Source: Candidatus Saccharimonadota bacterium (GTDB taxonomy: Bacteria > Patescibacteriota > Saccharimonadia > Saccharimonadales > UBA4665). Taken from it: DNA of 37,769 nt. Shown piece by piece: positions 1 to 9,506 of the stretch (its first letter is position 1; each line of letters begins with the position of its first letter). The notes under the pieces are model-generated. The model was not told the DNA's origin, searched no databases, and worked only from the letters and a program-made list of their open reading frames with translations. Both the position numbers and the translations under genes were made by a program. The stretch covers positions 1 through 37,769 of the forward strand of contig DAHXNJ010000065.1 in the NCBI GenBank assembly GCA_027365445.1, in the 5' to 3' direction.

Positions 1-1
1 C

Positions 2-514
2 GTAGCAACAGTTCCTGCTTCAGTTACTACACCAAAATTAATCAACACTACACCTCCTACCGCTCCAGCATCGCTTAAAGTAGACATTGTCACCTCTACT
101 AGTGTAGATTTATCTTGGCAATCAAGTACCGATAGTGGAGCAACAGTAATTGGGTATAAGGTATACCGATCAGGGCAATATTTAACTACCGTTAAGTCAC
201 CTTCATTTACAGATAGTAATCTATCTCCAGATACCTCATATGTGTATACGGTCCAGGCACTTGCTAGTAACGGCACAACATCAAGTAATAGTAGTATTTC
301 GGTTAAGACCTTACCTAACCCTGTTAAAATTGTTGCTAGCTGTAGTTTAGATCTAAATCATGATGGCATAGTTGATGTATATGATGGATCAATCATGTTT
401 GCTCATTGGCATATACCTTCAGCAACTTGCGCTATGGGTGATTTTAATCATGATGGCATAGTTAATAGTCTAGATGCACAGATATTGTTTAGTCATTGGG
501 GTGAAAAAGTATGA
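2..514 (+). CDS. C-terminal part of a secreted/surface protein: fibronectin type III domain followed by a C-terminal dockerin type I-like domain (5' end outside window)
   Basis: Frame 2 is open from the window start to TGA at 512-514. FN3-like segment 'PASLKVDIVTSTSVDLSWQSSTDSG..VIGYKVYRSGQYLTTV..PDTSYVYTVQA'. Two dockerin Ca-binding-like repeats: 'DLNHDGIVDVYDGSIMFAHW' and 'DFNHDGIVNSLDAQILFSHWG'. Confidence 0.85.
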   Translation, partial: VATVPASVTTPKLINTTPPTAPASLKVDIVTSTSVDLSWQSSTDSGATVIGYKVYRSGQYLTTVKSPSFTDSNLSPDTSYVYTVQALASNGTTSSNSSISVKTLPNPVKIVASCSLDLNHDGIVDVYDGSIMFAHWHIPSATCAMGDFNHDGIVNSLDAQILFSHWGEKV

Positions 515-1848
515 TTAAAAATATTAAATATAATTGGCACATAGCTCGTTCTGTTGTGATCGTAGGGCTTATACTTATAATGCTAATCGCTTATCCTTTA
601 ATAACTAATAAGGAAGCTTCAGCCTCAACTCAAAGAGGCTCATTATACTTAACGTCATCAAATAGCAAGGCTTCTCTGGGAAATTTAGTGACTTTAACTG
701 TTTTTGAAAACAGTGAGCAGACACCAGTGAATGGAGTTCAGGTTAATTTAACTTATCCTTCGAATATACTTAGCTTCGTCTCGTATAATAGTAACGGCTT
801 GCCGTTTAATTACCCTGGCCCGACTCCAGCAACTACGCAGTCTAGCTTTAATTATGCAATTTTTAGTACTACTCCGCTTACTGGTAACAGAGCAGTCGTC
901 AATGTTGTTTTTAGGGTTGTTGGCTATGGAAGTGCTAATGTTAGTTTAGCTAATTCGATAGTTTCTAGTTCAAATGGTCTTAATATCGGAGATACACTAA
1001 ATGGTACCAATATTACTGTAGCTAAGCCGGTAATAGTTCCGCCAATTGTAGTTATAAAACCGACACACCCAGTTCATTCTGTTAAATCAACTCAAGTACC
1101 TTCTATAACTCAAGAATCTCAGCCATTACCAGCACCTCAAGCTCCTGCCAGAAAAGCAATGCCGGCCCCTGTTATCCATATATTCACTAAGCCTAGAGTT
1201 ACTTCTGTATCTTTCACTCCTCAGGGCAGTAGCCAGCCAGTTGTAGTATTGCCCCGCAATAACATAAAACTTATTGTACCGATTGTCGTTAGGCCAAATA
1301 TTGTTCAGCCAACTCATCAGTTTAGAAAAGTAACACCACCTGATCCAATAGTAAAAGTCGAGTATTTCTTAAATAATAAATTGGTTTCAGTGGTAACGAA
1401 AAGCCCTTATAAATATAAATTGCCGACAAATAATATCTTAAATGGAAACTATAATCTTACAATCAAAACATATAGAGCTGGAGGAGGTAGTTCTTCAACC
1501 CCAGAGCATTTAATAGTTGCTAATCCTTTTTCACTAAATCAAGTTCGTCTAGCGTCTCTACACTATAAATTTCAAGAATTGCTGACTTTAATTGTTATTG
1601 TATTGTTAATCGTCGCTTTCTACATGCGCAGCAGGGTGTCTAGTTTCTTAAACAAAAAACTTGTTAGTGAACCAGTAGTTATTAATGCTCCAAGGAAAGA
1701 CGATGACAATGTTAATAGATATGAAATGCAAACTCCACCATCAGGACCATCGCTAGACCAAAGATTGAATAACTTGCCTACACCTGTTCAGCCTCCTGGC
1801 TCAATTTATGGCCCTGATAATAATGAAGATGTAGATCATAGAAATTAA
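511..1848 (+). CDS. Membrane-anchored cohesin-domain protein with Pro-rich linker, bacterial Ig-like domain, C-terminal TM helix and cytoplasmic tail
   Basis: N-terminal hydrophobic segment. Cohesin-like beta pattern 'SKASLGNLVTLTVFENSEQTPVNGVQVNLTYPSNILSFVSY...AVVNVVFRVVGYGSANVSLANSIVSSSNG'. Ig-like 'IVKVEYFLNNKLVSVVTKSPYKYKLPTNNILNGNYNLTIKTY'. TM 'LLTLIVIVLLIVAFYM'. ATGA overlap with the upstream gene. Confidence 0.82.
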   Translation: MIKNIKYNWHIARSVVIVGLILIMLIAYPLITNKEASASTQRGSLYLTSSNSKASLGNLVTLTVFENSEQTPVNGVQVNLTYPSNILSFVSYNSNGLPFNYPGPTPATTQSSFNYAIFSTTPLTGNRAVVNVVFRVVGYGSANVSLANSIVSSSNGLNIGDTLNGTNITVAKPVIVPPIVVIKPTHPVHSVKSTQVPSITQESQPLPAPQAPARKAMPAPVIHIFTKPRVTSVSFTPQGSSQPVVVLPRNNIKLIVPIVVRPNIVQPTHQFRKVTPPDPIVKVEYFLNNKLVSVVTKSPYKYKLPTNNILNGNYNLTIKTYRAGGGSSSTPEHLIVANPFSLNQVRLASLHYKFQELLTLIVIVLLIVAFYMRSRVSSFLNKKLVSEPVVINAPRKDDDNVNRYEMQTPPSGPSLDQRLNNLPTPVQPPGSIYGPDNNEDVDHRN

Positions 1849-1862
1849 GGGTCTTTAAAAAA

Positions 1863-2489
1863 GTGTTAACTAACACAAGAGCTGATATCTTAAAGAAATT
1901 GAGATATTTTGCGACCCCGAGTTGGTTAAGCGGAATAATCGCTGTACTGTTACCGCTAATGACGATAATAGATTCAGGAATAACTGCTCATTTTAAACAG
2001 GTTTATGTTTACCCAGTTGGTTTCTTAATTAATCATGATACAACTGGTATATTCAATAAATACAATTTAATTGTTAAGCATCTGTCACATAATCAGATAT
2101 TGAATTCCTTGTATCTTTATCTTTTTTGGATAATCGTTGGCATAATTGTTTATTTTTTAACCAACAAAGTTGTCAGCTATTTTAAGCATGCAGTAGCAAT
2201 TGAAAAAGAGCTTTTTTATATGAATACTAACCGTAAAACTCTTCTCGGTAGTGTACTTAGAATCTTTGAAATCAGAATCATTGCTTTAATTATTATTTGG
2301 ATATTAGCTGCTATATCTCTTCATGATATTGTTCCGTATCTTTTTAGAGATGGACAAAATATATTTAAAACTTTAAATGTGATGAATGCTATAAATTTAT
2401 TACTTTATTTTTTATTACAAGTATTAGTTATTTTTGCAATAGACATGGCTTTTAGACTATTTTTTTTGAAACCGAGGTTATTTAGATAA
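1863..2489 (+). CDS. Multi-spanning membrane protein of unknown function
   Basis: GTG-start ORF, 14 nt after the cohesin gene; several hydrophobic stretches. Confidence 0.7.
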   Translation: MLTNTRADILKKLRYFATPSWLSGIIAVLLPLMTIIDSGITAHFKQVYVYPVGFLINHDTTGIFNKYNLIVKHLSHNQILNSLYLYLFWIIVGIIVYFLTNKVVSYFKHAVAIEKELFYMNTNRKTLLGSVLRIFEIRIIALIIIWILAAISLHDIVPYLFRDGQNIFKTLNVMNAINLLLYFLLQVLVIFAIDMAFRLFFLKPRLFR

Positions 2490-2506
2490 GCTAACATAAG
2501 TAAATA

Positions 2507-2537
2507 ATCCTATCATATTGGTGATAGGATATTTTTA
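2507..2537 (+). terminator. Rho-independent terminator
   Basis: 9-bp perfect stem ATCCTATCA/TGATAGGAT, 6-nt loop, followed by ATTTTTA, just after the stop of the 1863-2489 gene. Confidence 0.7.
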
Positions 2538-2647
2538 GCTAATTTCTATCAATATGAAGCTTTAGTATGTCGATTATGGATTAAGTATATTATCGTAAAT
2601 TAAGCATAAGAAACTTCTTGCTTTTGTTTTATTGGCGGACTACTCTT

Positions 2648-3922
2648 ATGAATAGAATGATCGCAATAGAAAAAGCAAAAGTATATGTTGGAGAATCGAT
2701 CCACCGTAAAAAGTACAATTTAATGCCTTCAGATGTATCGGCCGCTAGGGCATATATTAAGGAGTATTGGACTCATTTAATTAGAAATCATCCGGATGAT
2801 GAGGGTAGCTTAATTGGAGTTCCGTATCCGTATTTAGTTCCTTCTTATGCTGAAGGTCATGAATTTGATTATGATGAACTTTATTATTGGGATAGCTATT
2901 TTATGGCTCAAGGACTGTGGGATGAAGAACATAAAGATTTAATATTGGGCATCATTGAAGATCTAGTTTATCTATTTAATAGATTTAAAATTATACCTAA
3001 TTCTTCTCAATTCTATATGACTGGTAGATCGCAACCACCATTCTTAACATCTTTTATCTTAGAAGCTGAAGCTAATTATAAAATGGATATGAATTGGTTA
3101 AATCAGAAAATAGAAGTTGCTAAAGCTGAATATGAAGTTGTTTGGATGGGTCTTCGAAAACCAAATGCCCGACAGGTATATAGAGGCCTTAGTCGCTATT
3201 ATGACTATAATTATCTTAATGATATAGCTGAAACTGAAAGTGGATGGGACATGACACCTAGATTTAACCGTAAAGCCCTAAACTATTTACCGGTTGATCT
3301 CAATGCTTTGTTATTTAAATATGAGGCTGATTTTGCTAGTGTGGCTCGGCGAAACGATGATAAAGAAGAAGCAGATAAGTGGGATAAGGCGGCTGAGGCC
3401 CGTAAGCAAACTATGAATGAATTAATGTGGGACAAGTTTCGAGGCATGTATTTTGACTATGACTTTACTAGGCAAAAAAGGGGAAATGTTTCTAGTTTAG
3501 CCTCTTACTTTCCGATGTGGGCCGGAATGGTTAGCGAGGAACAGGCGGGGGCACTAGTCAAATCAATAAAAAAATTCGATAACAAGGGTGGGTTAGCTAC
3601 AACTGATTTTTCTCCTTTATCTCAATTTGTTTCTGGATCAATTCCTACTCAATGGGCTTATCCTAATGGCTGGGCACCACTTCAATTTATAACGGTTCAG
3701 GCTTTGAATAGATATGGTTATCATAAAGAGGCAAAGACAATAGCTACAAAATGGCTACGAGGTAATTTAGAATGGTTTAATGGCCATAATGTCTTTTTAG
3801 AAAAGTATAATGTTGTATCGCCGGAAAAACCTCCAATAAAAGGTCTATATCCTTCTCAGGTTGGTTTTGGATGGACTAATTCTATCTTTGAACGTTTTTG
3901 CAAAGACTATGTCGATATTTAA
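2648..3922 (+). CDS. GH37 trehalase-family glycoside hydrolase (predicted cytoplasmic)
   Basis: GH37 motifs: 'DELYYWDSYFMAQGL', 'ESGWDMTPRF' (catalytic Asp region), 'QWAYPNGWAP', 'EKYNV...GFGWTN'. ATG at 2648 chosen over the upstream TTG; no signal peptide evident. Confidence 0.88.
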   Translation: MNRMIAIEKAKVYVGESIHRKKYNLMPSDVSAARAYIKEYWTHLIRNHPDDEGSLIGVPYPYLVPSYAEGHEFDYDELYYWDSYFMAQGLWDEEHKDLILGIIEDLVYLFNRFKIIPNSSQFYMTGRSQPPFLTSFILEAEANYKMDMNWLNQKIEVAKAEYEVVWMGLRKPNARQVYRGLSRYYDYNYLNDIAETESGWDMTPRFNRKALNYLPVDLNALLFKYEADFASVARRNDDKEEADKWDKAAEARKQTMNELMWDKFRGMYFDYDFTRQKRGNVSSLASYFPMWAGMVSEEQAGALVKSIKKFDNKGGLATTDFSPLSQFVSGSIPTQWAYPNGWAPLQFITVQALNRYGYHKEAKTIATKWLRGNLEWFNGHNVFLEKYNVVSPEKPPIKGLYPSQVGFGWTNSIFERFCKDYVDI

Positions 3923-3952
3923 GTCTAGTTTATAATTACATTTTAACGGAGC

Positions 3953-4029
3953 GGGGCTATAGCTCAGTTGGCTAGAGCGCAGCATTCACATTGCTGAGGT
4001 CCATGGTTCAAGCCCATGTAGCCCCACCA
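3953..4029 (+). tRNA. tRNA-Val (anticodon CAC), CCA encoded
   Basis: Cloverleaf read by eye: acceptor GGGGCTA/TAGCCCC, D-arm GCTC..GAGC, anticodon stem CAGCA/TGCTG with loop TTCACAT, T-arm CATGG TTCAAGC CCATG, then A-CCA. Confidence 0.93.
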
Positions 4030-4204
4030 AAAGTTTTTATAGGTTTAGTTTAGTTCCTGTACGCAGATATATTAAAGAGCTAAGGCCTAAATTATGATTC
4101 TTAATTATTTGTAAGACTTTATTGTTAAAATTGAAAATAAATAGGTAGCAATTGTTAATTTAACCATTAGTAAGCTAAGATTGAATAAAAGAAGAGGGAT
4201 TTAT

Positions 4205-4633
4205 ATGTCGACACAAAAGCTTGAATGTTCGTTTTGCAAAATTAAGCCTGAAGTCCTAAAAGAAAATAAGAGAGCGCAGGCTTTTTTAAGCAATCCACGA
4301 AAAGTTCCTGGTCATTTCTTAGTAATCCCAAAGAGGCATATTGAGAAACCTTGGGAACTAACTAACGAAGAGCTAGTTGATATATTTGAACTTATTTTCT
4401 TTATAGAATCAAAATTGGTACAAAAGCTAGGAGAAGGTGCAGATATCCGACAAAATTATCGTCCTTTTATGCAAAGAAACAATTTAAAACAGGATCATGT
4501 TCATTTCCATGTCTATCCGAGGTATCGAGAAGATTATTTATATAAAGTATCTGAAAAATTTGAGACAGATTTATTTGTTGATTTAGACCCAAGTGAAATT
4601 AACGAATTCTCAAGACTTTTAAATGATGATTAA
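4205..4633 (+). CDS. HIT family protein
   Basis: HIT motif 'QDHVHFHVYPR'; 'FCKI' start; ATG 4205 preceded by AGAGG-type SD. Confidence 0.88.
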   Translation: MSTQKLECSFCKIKPEVLKENKRAQAFLSNPRKVPGHFLVIPKRHIEKPWELTNEELVDIFELIFFIESKLVQKLGEGADIRQNYRPFMQRNNLKQDHVHFHVYPRYREDYLYKVSEKFETDLFVDLDPSEINEFSRLLNDD

Positions 4634-5084
4634 AGATAGCGCTGGCATACTGGTCTTTAAGAAGATTGATGGCAAAATATATGTGTTATTGGTTCATCCC
4701 GGCGGACCGATTTGGGGGCCAAAGGATAATTGGACGATCCCAAAAGGACAAATCGAAGCTGGAGAATCAATGATCGATGCTGCCAGGAGGGAGTTTAGGG
4801 AAGAAGTTGGCTTAGAAGTTCCTAGTGGTGAACTATATGATTTAGGAGAAATAAAGAAGTCTTCAAATAAGACAAATCATATCTGGGCAGTGGCAGGGGA
4901 AATTGATGTTTCTAAGTTTAGTAGTAACCTGTTTAGTCTGGAATGGCCTCCACATTCAGGCATAATTCAAAACTTCCCCGAAGGAGATAAGGCTGAGTGG
5001 TTTGAAGTCAATATAGCCAAATCAAAGATTATTAAAAGCCAATCGGGTTTTTTAGATCGACTCGAAACGCTGATTTTAAACTAA
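4623..5084 (+). CDS. NUDIX hydrolase
   Basis: Nudix box 'GQIEAGESMIDAARREFREEVGLE' plus 'WTIPKG'. Confidence 0.92.
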   Translation: MMIKDSAGILVFKKIDGKIYVLLVHPGGPIWGPKDNWTIPKGQIEAGESMIDAARREFREEVGLEVPSGELYDLGEIKKSSNKTNHIWAVAGEIDVSKFSSNLFSLEWPPHSGIIQNFPEGDKAEWFEVNIAKSKIIKSQSGFLDRLETLILN

Positions 5085-5149
5085 AAGTTGCTAATATATA
5101 TAAAGGAAAGTATAAATCGATTATAAGAGATTTAGCTAAAAAATAAATT

Positions 5150-6592
5150 ATGAGCAAATATTACGTAACAACATCTATTCCCTATGTAAATGCCGGACCG
5201 CATATTGGGTTTGCCATGGAACTACTTTATGCTGATGTTTTAGCCAGAGCTGCTAGAGCAAGGGGTGATGAAGTTATTTTTTCAACTGGTACCGATGAAC
5301 ATGGAGGAAAGATAGCCGAAAAAGCCAAGGAACAAGGTAAGACTGTAAAAGAATATACGGATGAGATATCTGCTAGTTTTGCTAAATTAACAAATGTTAT
5401 TGAAGTTAGCAATAACCGTTTTATTAGGACGACAGATAAGGGTCATGAACAACGAGCCACTGAAATATGGAAAAGGTTAAAAAAAGATATATATAAGAAT
5501 AGTTATGTCGGTTGGTACTGCGTTGGTGATGAGGCTTTTTTTACCGAAAAGGAAGTAAAAGCGAACAATGGGGTATGTCCTGCCCATAATCGTCCTTATG
5601 AGAAGATTGAAGAAGAAAATTACTTTTTTAGGCTTAGTAAATACAATGATGTGATTAAAGAACAGATTGTCTCTAATCGGTTTATGATCTTACCAGAGAC
5701 TAGAAAAAATGAGATACTTTCTGTCATTAATCAGGGACTTGAGGACATATCGATTAGTCGACCGAAAGATAAGATCGATTGGGGTATACCTGTACCCGGT
5801 GACTCGACACAGGTAATGTACGTTTGGTTTGAGGCTTTAATGAATTACATCACTGTTCTTGGATATCCAGAACACGAAGATTTTAAAAACTATTGGCCAG
5901 CTAATGTTCAAGTAATAGGCAAGGATATTATTCGTTTTCATGCAGCCATTTGGCCAGCAATACTTCTATCTTTAGGCTTGCCCTTGCCTAAACAGTTATA
6001 TGTACATGGCTTTGTTACTGCCGATGGACAGAAAATGAGTAAATCACTAGGAAATGTAATTGATCCATTTCAGGTAGTAGAAGATTACGGCGTTGATGCT
6101 TTTAGATATTTTATGCTTAGGCACATACCTAGTTATGGTGATGGTGACTTTACTTGGCAAAGATTCCATGATGCATACAATAACGAGTTGGCTAATGAAT
6201 TAGGCAATTTGGTTCAGCGGATTATTGCTATGAGTGTTAAGTATCTAAAAGGCGATGTAAGTAATATTCCTCCTGCTGAACATGATATTTCGTCATATAC
6301 TGAGGCGCTTAATAATTGTCGTTTTGATCAGGCAATTGAAGAGGCGTGGGCTCAAGTGCGGAGCTTAAATCAATATATTGATGAAGAAAAGCCTTGGGTT
6401 ATAGCGAAAAGTGGAGATGTCGACCATATAAACGAGATAATGGGATACTTACTTAGTAGCTTAAATGAGATTGCTGAGCTACTGTTTCCATTTATACCGA
6501 CTAGTTGCAATAAGATTAAGCAAGCAATTAATCAAGAGCGGATAACTATTAATGACCAAACACTGTTTCCTAAGCACGAACTAAACGCATGA
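5150..6592 (+). CDS. metG: Methionyl-tRNA synthetase
   Basis: 'PYVNAGPHIGFA' (HIGH), 'GQKMSKSLGNV' (KMSKS), 'STGTDEHGGKI', 'YVWFEALMNY'. Confidence 0.96.
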   Translation: MSKYYVTTSIPYVNAGPHIGFAMELLYADVLARAARARGDEVIFSTGTDEHGGKIAEKAKEQGKTVKEYTDEISASFAKLTNVIEVSNNRFIRTTDKGHEQRATEIWKRLKKDIYKNSYVGWYCVGDEAFFTEKEVKANNGVCPAHNRPYEKIEEENYFFRLSKYNDVIKEQIVSNRFMILPETRKNEILSVINQGLEDISISRPKDKIDWGIPVPGDSTQVMYVWFEALMNYITVLGYPEHEDFKNYWPANVQVIGKDIIRFHAAIWPAILLSLGLPLPKQLYVHGFVTADGQKMSKSLGNVIDPFQVVEDYGVDAFRYFMLRHIPSYGDGDFTWQRFHDAYNNELANELGNLVQRIIAMSVKYLKGDVSNIPPAEHDISSYTEALNNCRFDQAIEEAWAQVRSLNQYIDEEKPWVIAKSGDVDHINEIMGYLLSSLNEIAELLFPFIPTSCNKIKQAINQERITINDQTLFPKHELNA

Positions 6593-7410
6593 TTTTAGTC
6601 GATACTCATTGTCATATTCAATCAAGCGCGACATCGGCCAAAAAAGACCATACTGCTGAATTGTGGCAGAAATCTAATCAAACTACCGATGAATTGGTGT
6701 CTAATGCCCTAATGGCTAATGTTAAAAAAATGATTTGTGTAGGCTGTGACTTAGAAGATAGTTATGCGGCAGTCGCCTTTGCAGCCGATAGAGACAGTGT
6801 CTATGCTTCAATTGGTATTCATCCTCATGAATCAACGGATTTTCTAAGCAATGCTAAAAACAAAGAACAGTTTATTGAACTTTTAGAGGGTATTAGCAAT
6901 AAAAAGATTGTTGCAATAGGAGAATGCGGCTTAGATTACTTTTATAATCATTCAATAGCTGAGGATCAGAAAGAAACATTGCGATTTCAGTTGGACTTTG
7001 CAGCTAAGTACGATCGGCCGGTTATCTTTCATGTTAGAGAAGCGTTTGATGATTTTTGGCCGATCTTTGATTCATATAGAGGCAATATTCGAGGAGTACT
7101 CCATAGTTTTACTGATAGCATCGAAACATTAGAAAAGGCTATTGATAGAGGCTTATATATAGGGGTGAACGGTATAGCGACCTTTACTAAAAGTAACATT
7201 CAATTAGAAATGTTTAAAAAGATTCCTATCGATCGATTATTGCTTGAAACGGACGCTCCTTACTTGACGCCAACCCCTTATCGTGGTACTATAAATGAGC
7301 CAAAACATATACTGACTATAGCAAAGTTTGCAGCTGAGTTGAGGGGTGAAGATATTCAATATATTGCTGAAACAACTACAACAAACTCACACTTGCTTTT
7401 TGGGATATAA
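6589..7410 (+). CDS. TatD family metal-dependent hydrolase/DNase
   Basis: 'LVDTHCHI', 'ASIGIHPHE', 'AIGECGLDY', 'PVIFHVREA', 'LLLETDAPYLTP'; ATGA overlap with metG. Confidence 0.93.
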   Translation: MILVDTHCHIQSSATSAKKDHTAELWQKSNQTTDELVSNALMANVKKMICVGCDLEDSYAAVAFAADRDSVYASIGIHPHESTDFLSNAKNKEQFIELLEGISNKKIVAIGECGLDYFYNHSIAEDQKETLRFQLDFAAKYDRPVIFHVREAFDDFWPIFDSYRGNIRGVLHSFTDSIETLEKAIDRGLYIGVNGIATFTKSNIQLEMFKKIPIDRLLLETDAPYLTPTPYRGTINEPKHILTIAKFAAELRGEDIQYIAETTTTNSHLLFGI

Positions 7411-7428
7411 TTAATAGGTTTTGAAGTT

Positions 7429-7866
7429 ATGAAACTAATACATTCCACACCATCTCAAGCTGAGGTTAAATTGCCACGGGCAAGTATTGAAGCTATACCT
7501 CGTAGAGTTGCTGAGGTAGAAAGAGATGCTGAAATTGCGGTAGCTGTAGCCCTAAGGGAATTAACGGCCAGAGGCATAAACATAAATCCTCAACTGAATA
7601 CACCTCCAGAAAATAAAGTAGTAGAGGTTAAGCTGAAGCAGGTTATTGATAGTATGGTACCGGTTAGCAGTAACGATAGTGTCGAAGCTGAAAAAATGGC
7701 TATTGCTGATCTTGTTAATAATCAACATACCGTTCAAGTAAGTGAATACCAAGAACCACCTAAGCAAGAAATAAGGGATACAACAGATAATGACGGTGGA
7801 ATATTGGATATAGACAATATACGAAAATTAATTCAAGATTCGCTTGACGAAGAAGAGGCAGCATAG
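7429..7866 (+). CDS. Hypothetical protein
   Basis: Full-length ORF in the operon direction; acidic C-terminus. Confidence 0.6.
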   Translation: MKLIHSTPSQAEVKLPRASIEAIPRRVAEVERDAEIAVAVALRELTARGININPQLNTPPENKVVEVKLKQVIDSMVPVSSNDSVEAEKMAIADLVNNQHTVQVSEYQEPPKQEIRDTTDNDGGILDIDNIRKLIQDSLDEEEAA

Positions 7867-7887
7867 CTTTTAGCAAGGATTATTCCT

Positions 7888-8259
7888 ATGATAAATTATA
7901 TTAAAAAAGCATTAAGCGTATCTCTTACCGATGAAGAAATTTATAAGGAAATTATTCATTATGAGGCCAAACTAGGTGGTCGTTTATTTGGTAAAATTCC
8001 ATCAAATCATCGCCGTGAATTCTTTTGTCTTGATGAGCATACCTGGGTATGGTACGAAGAGACGTTAGATAAAAATGGTAAACGCCATAATACTACTGTG
8101 AGATATGATGTCCGTCCTAATGGTATCTTTAAGGTTCATGAGAACTTAACTCATCGCCGTTTAAGTGATGAAGAGCTAAAGAATTTTTATTTGGCTGTGA
8201 GACTTTATGGGCAAAAGATACCTAAAGAATTACTCAAATTAGTCCCAGCCAATTCTTAA
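7888..8259 (+). CDS. Hypothetical protein
   Basis: ATG ORF in a compact gene string; no motif recognised. Confidence 0.65.
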   Translation: MINYIKKALSVSLTDEEIYKEIIHYEAKLGGRLFGKIPSNHRREFFCLDEHTWVWYEETLDKNGKRHNTTVRYDVRPNGIFKVHENLTHRRLSDEELKNFYLAVRLYGQKIPKELLKLVPANS

Positions 8260-8264
8260 GTATT

Positions 8265-9410
8265 TTGATGACTCAAAAAATTTATTTAGACTATGCAGCC
8301 GCTACACCAGTCGATCCATTGGTTTTTAAAGAAATGGAACCATTTTATAGTGTATATTTTTACAATCCCTCAGCAGATTATGCTTCGGCTAGATCTGTTA
8401 AGGTCAAGATTAACGAAGCTCGTAAAAAGATAGCGTATTGGCTGGGTTCTCAGGCTAACGAAATAGTTTTTACGGCTGGAGGGACAGAAGCTAATAATCT
8501 GGCTATTCATGGGATCATGAAACAGTATCCAAAATCCAATATGTTAATAAGTTCAATTGAGCATGAATCGATTATTAACAGCGCAAAACAATATAAATAT
8601 GGCGAAGTTAAAGTTAAGGGCGATGGTCGAGTCGATCTAGAGAGTCTTAAAAAACAGATTAATGATGATACAGTATTAATTAGTATCATGTATGCCAATA
8701 ATGAGATTGGCACCATTGAACCGATGGTTAAAATAGCCGATATTATTGCTAAGGTAAAAGCCGATCGTGTTCAGCGATCAATTGACCTACCGCTAATATT
8801 TCATAGTGACGCTTGTCAGGCTGTTAACTTTTTAGACTTACACGTACATCGCCTTGGGGTTGACTTATTAACTCTTAATGGCGGTAAGATATATGGTCCA
8901 AAACAAAGTGGGGCTCTTTATATAAGTCGAAACGTTAAATTATCTCCTATAATATATGGTGGTGGGCAAGAAAATAACCTAAGATCTGGGACGGAAAATG
9001 TACCGGCAGATATAGGGCTTAGTGTTGCTTTGGATATTGCTCAATTAAATAGAGACGAGCAGATTAAACAACAACAGAATTTAAGAGACTATTTCATTGC
9101 TAAGTTAATAAAAGAAATACCAGATTGTGTTATTAATGGATCATTAGATTACCGTTTAGCTAATAATATACATGCCACTTTTAAAGGCCAAGATAATGAA
9201 TATTTGCTTATAGCACTTGATCAGGCTGGAGTAATGGCTGCCGCAGGCTCAGCTTGTAGTGCATCAAAAGATGAATCGTCGCATGTATTATTGGCACTAG
9301 GCCTAAGCGATGATGATGCGCGCTCATCTTTGCGTTTTTCAATCGGTAAATACACTACTTCAGCCGAGATTGATCATACAGTAGCTTTATTGGCACGACT
9401 TATAAAGTAG
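8265..9410 (+). CDS. Cysteine desulfurase (NifS/IscS-like, PLP-dependent)
   Basis: 'YLDYAAATPVDP', 'FTAGGTEANNLAI', 'SSIEHESI', 'LLTLNGGKIYGPKQSGALY', 'GGGQENNLRSGTENV', 'AAGSACSA'. Confidence 0.94.
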   Translation: MMTQKIYLDYAAATPVDPLVFKEMEPFYSVYFYNPSADYASARSVKVKINEARKKIAYWLGSQANEIVFTAGGTEANNLAIHGIMKQYPKSNMLISSIEHESIINSAKQYKYGEVKVKGDGRVDLESLKKQINDDTVLISIMYANNEIGTIEPMVKIADIIAKVKADRVQRSIDLPLIFHSDACQAVNFLDLHVHRLGVDLLTLNGGKIYGPKQSGALYISRNVKLSPIIYGGGQENNLRSGTENVPADIGLSVALDIAQLNRDEQIKQQQNLRDYFIAKLIKEIPDCVINGSLDYRLANNIHATFKGQDNEYLLIALDQAGVMAAAGSACSASKDESSHVLLALGLSDDDARSSLRFSIGKYTTSAEIDHTVALLARLIK

Positions 9411-9506
9411 ATAACAGCAAAATAGATATTTTACTAATTAATAAAACTGAGGTATATTATTGCTTAAGCAGAAGCGTAATAATTAAGCTAATGGTGGGAT
9501 CATAAA

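Noticed and set aside
1126-1317. Minus-strand ORF of 63 aa
   Set aside because: Fully antisense to the well-supported cohesin gene; composition not protein-like.
4030-4180. Search for a second tRNA or ncRNA after tRNA-Val
   Set aside because: No cloverleaf or strong hairpin found; AT-rich spacer.
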